Assembly (NCBI GenBank): GCA_030589055.1
Contig: JAUUWK010000067.1
Span: 1-6,202 of the forward strand
Source: Candidatus Bathyarchaeota archaeon
GTDB lineage: Archaea; Thermoproteota; Bathyarchaeia; Bathyarchaeales; Bathycorpusculaceae
Direction: 5' to 3'
Length of the DNA stretch: 6,202 nt
Below, in pieces: positions 5,866 to 6,202 of this stretch. The position numbers and the translations under genes are program-made. Under the pieces are notes generated by a model. That model was given only the letters and a program-made list of their open reading frames with translations, was not told the origin of the DNA and ran no database searches. Position 1 is the stretch's first letter. Each line of letters opens with the position of its first letter.

Positions 5866-5877
5866 TTTACCACTCTC

Positions 5878-6202
5878 CTACTGCCCAATGCCAATGGTGT
5901 TACCCACTCCCGCAATTATGACCTTGTCACCTTCTTTTGTTCTCTCCAGAATGACCTGTTTTATTCTCTCGATAGCCTTGTCAACGGCATCAACTATTTC
6001 TTTACGCATTGGCGAAACAGCATCGCCAACATCTTCCTTTATTATCACCGCGTTGGTTGGAATGCGATATTTCAGGGTTGACTCCTCAATTTTGAATTGA
6101 TCTACACCAGGTCCACCTATAGCTGCGCCTACGCCTTCAGCGATTTCACCAACCTGTTCACCTTCAAGCTTCAAGGCTGCATCCACCATGATTATTGTAG
6201 CT
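5878..6202 (-). CDS. DUF1512-like archaeal protein, C-terminal part
   Basis: The last 108 codons of a gene that continues past the right edge of the window. The frame is open to 6202 (reading ATII before the Met at 6189), and that Met is within conserved-looking sequence, so it is not taken as the start. The fragment reads as a soluble alpha/beta domain rich in glycine loops: LKLEGEQVGEIAEGVGAAIG near its beginning and KVIIAGVGNTIGIGQ at the very end, with a charged helix (about MRKEIVDAVDKAIERIKQ) between. This matches my recollection of the C-terminus of the archaeal DUF1512 family, proteins of about 370 residues and unknown function; the family name is from memory, not a search. It is followed after 12 nt by the zinc-ribbon membrane protein. 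Confidence 0.75.
   Translation of the reverse strand, partial: ATIIMVDAALKLEGEQVGEIAEGVGAAIGGPGVDQFKIEESTLKYRIPTNAVIIKEDVGDAVSPMRKEIVDAVDKAIERIKQVILERTKEGDKVIIAGVGNTIGIGQ

Noticed and set aside
1..6202. CRISPR array or defence system
   Set aside because: No regularly spaced repeats and no cas, nuclease or toxin-like genes are visible in the window.

Overview
The window reads as chromosomal DNA from an archaeon, most likely of the TACK/Thermoproteota side (Bathyarchaeia-like). The basis is an archaeal-type (type II) methionine aminopeptidase, a DUF1512-type archaeal protein, archaeal tyrosine recombinases, TATA-like elements with short leaders, a tRNA gene that encodes its own CCA end, and what looks like an archaeal bulge-helix-bulge intron in the D-loop of that tRNA. 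The lineage is inferred from protein style only.

Left third (1-1467) is an accessory island centred on one tRNA gene. A tRNA-Pro(GGG) on the + strand runs 1036-1165 and is interrupted by a 51-nt insertion whose ends fit a relaxed bulge-helix-bulge splice site (intron about 1053-1103). It is flanked by two related tyrosine recombinases on the - strand. To its left is a nearly full-length integrase (128-1147) that lacks two expected catalytic residues and whose only ordinary start codon lies inside the antisense of the tRNA T-loop. To its right is a C-terminal integrase remnant (1201 to about 1431) carrying an apparent 18-nt GC-rich dyad inside the reading frame. A 12-nt GC-rich direct repeat (62-73 and 1403-1414) brackets the island.

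Middle (1468-4264) is a two-gene - strand operon, tldD then tldE/pmbA, encoding the TldD/TldE metalloprotease pair. TldD carries the zinc motif HEAIGH and a C-terminal Cys ligand; TldE lacks them. The genes are 4 nt apart when the tldE start with a strong Shine-Dalgarno sequence is used.

A 288-nt divergent intergenic region (4265-4552) holds a TATA-like element for tldD on one side and, on the other, the promoter of the methionine aminopeptidase gene (4553-5461, + strand), with three copies of a TGTCACA/TGTGACA heptamer around it.

Right end (5458-6202) is a - strand operon: the C-terminal part of a DUF1512-like protein (cut by the window edge), then a small two-helix membrane protein with a C-terminal zinc ribbon, whose stop codon overlaps that of the aminopeptidase gene tail to tail.

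The right two thirds look like ordinary housekeeping content. The unusual material is the tRNA/integrase island, where the interrupted tRNA and the two degenerate recombinases probably share a history of repeated integration at this tRNA gene.
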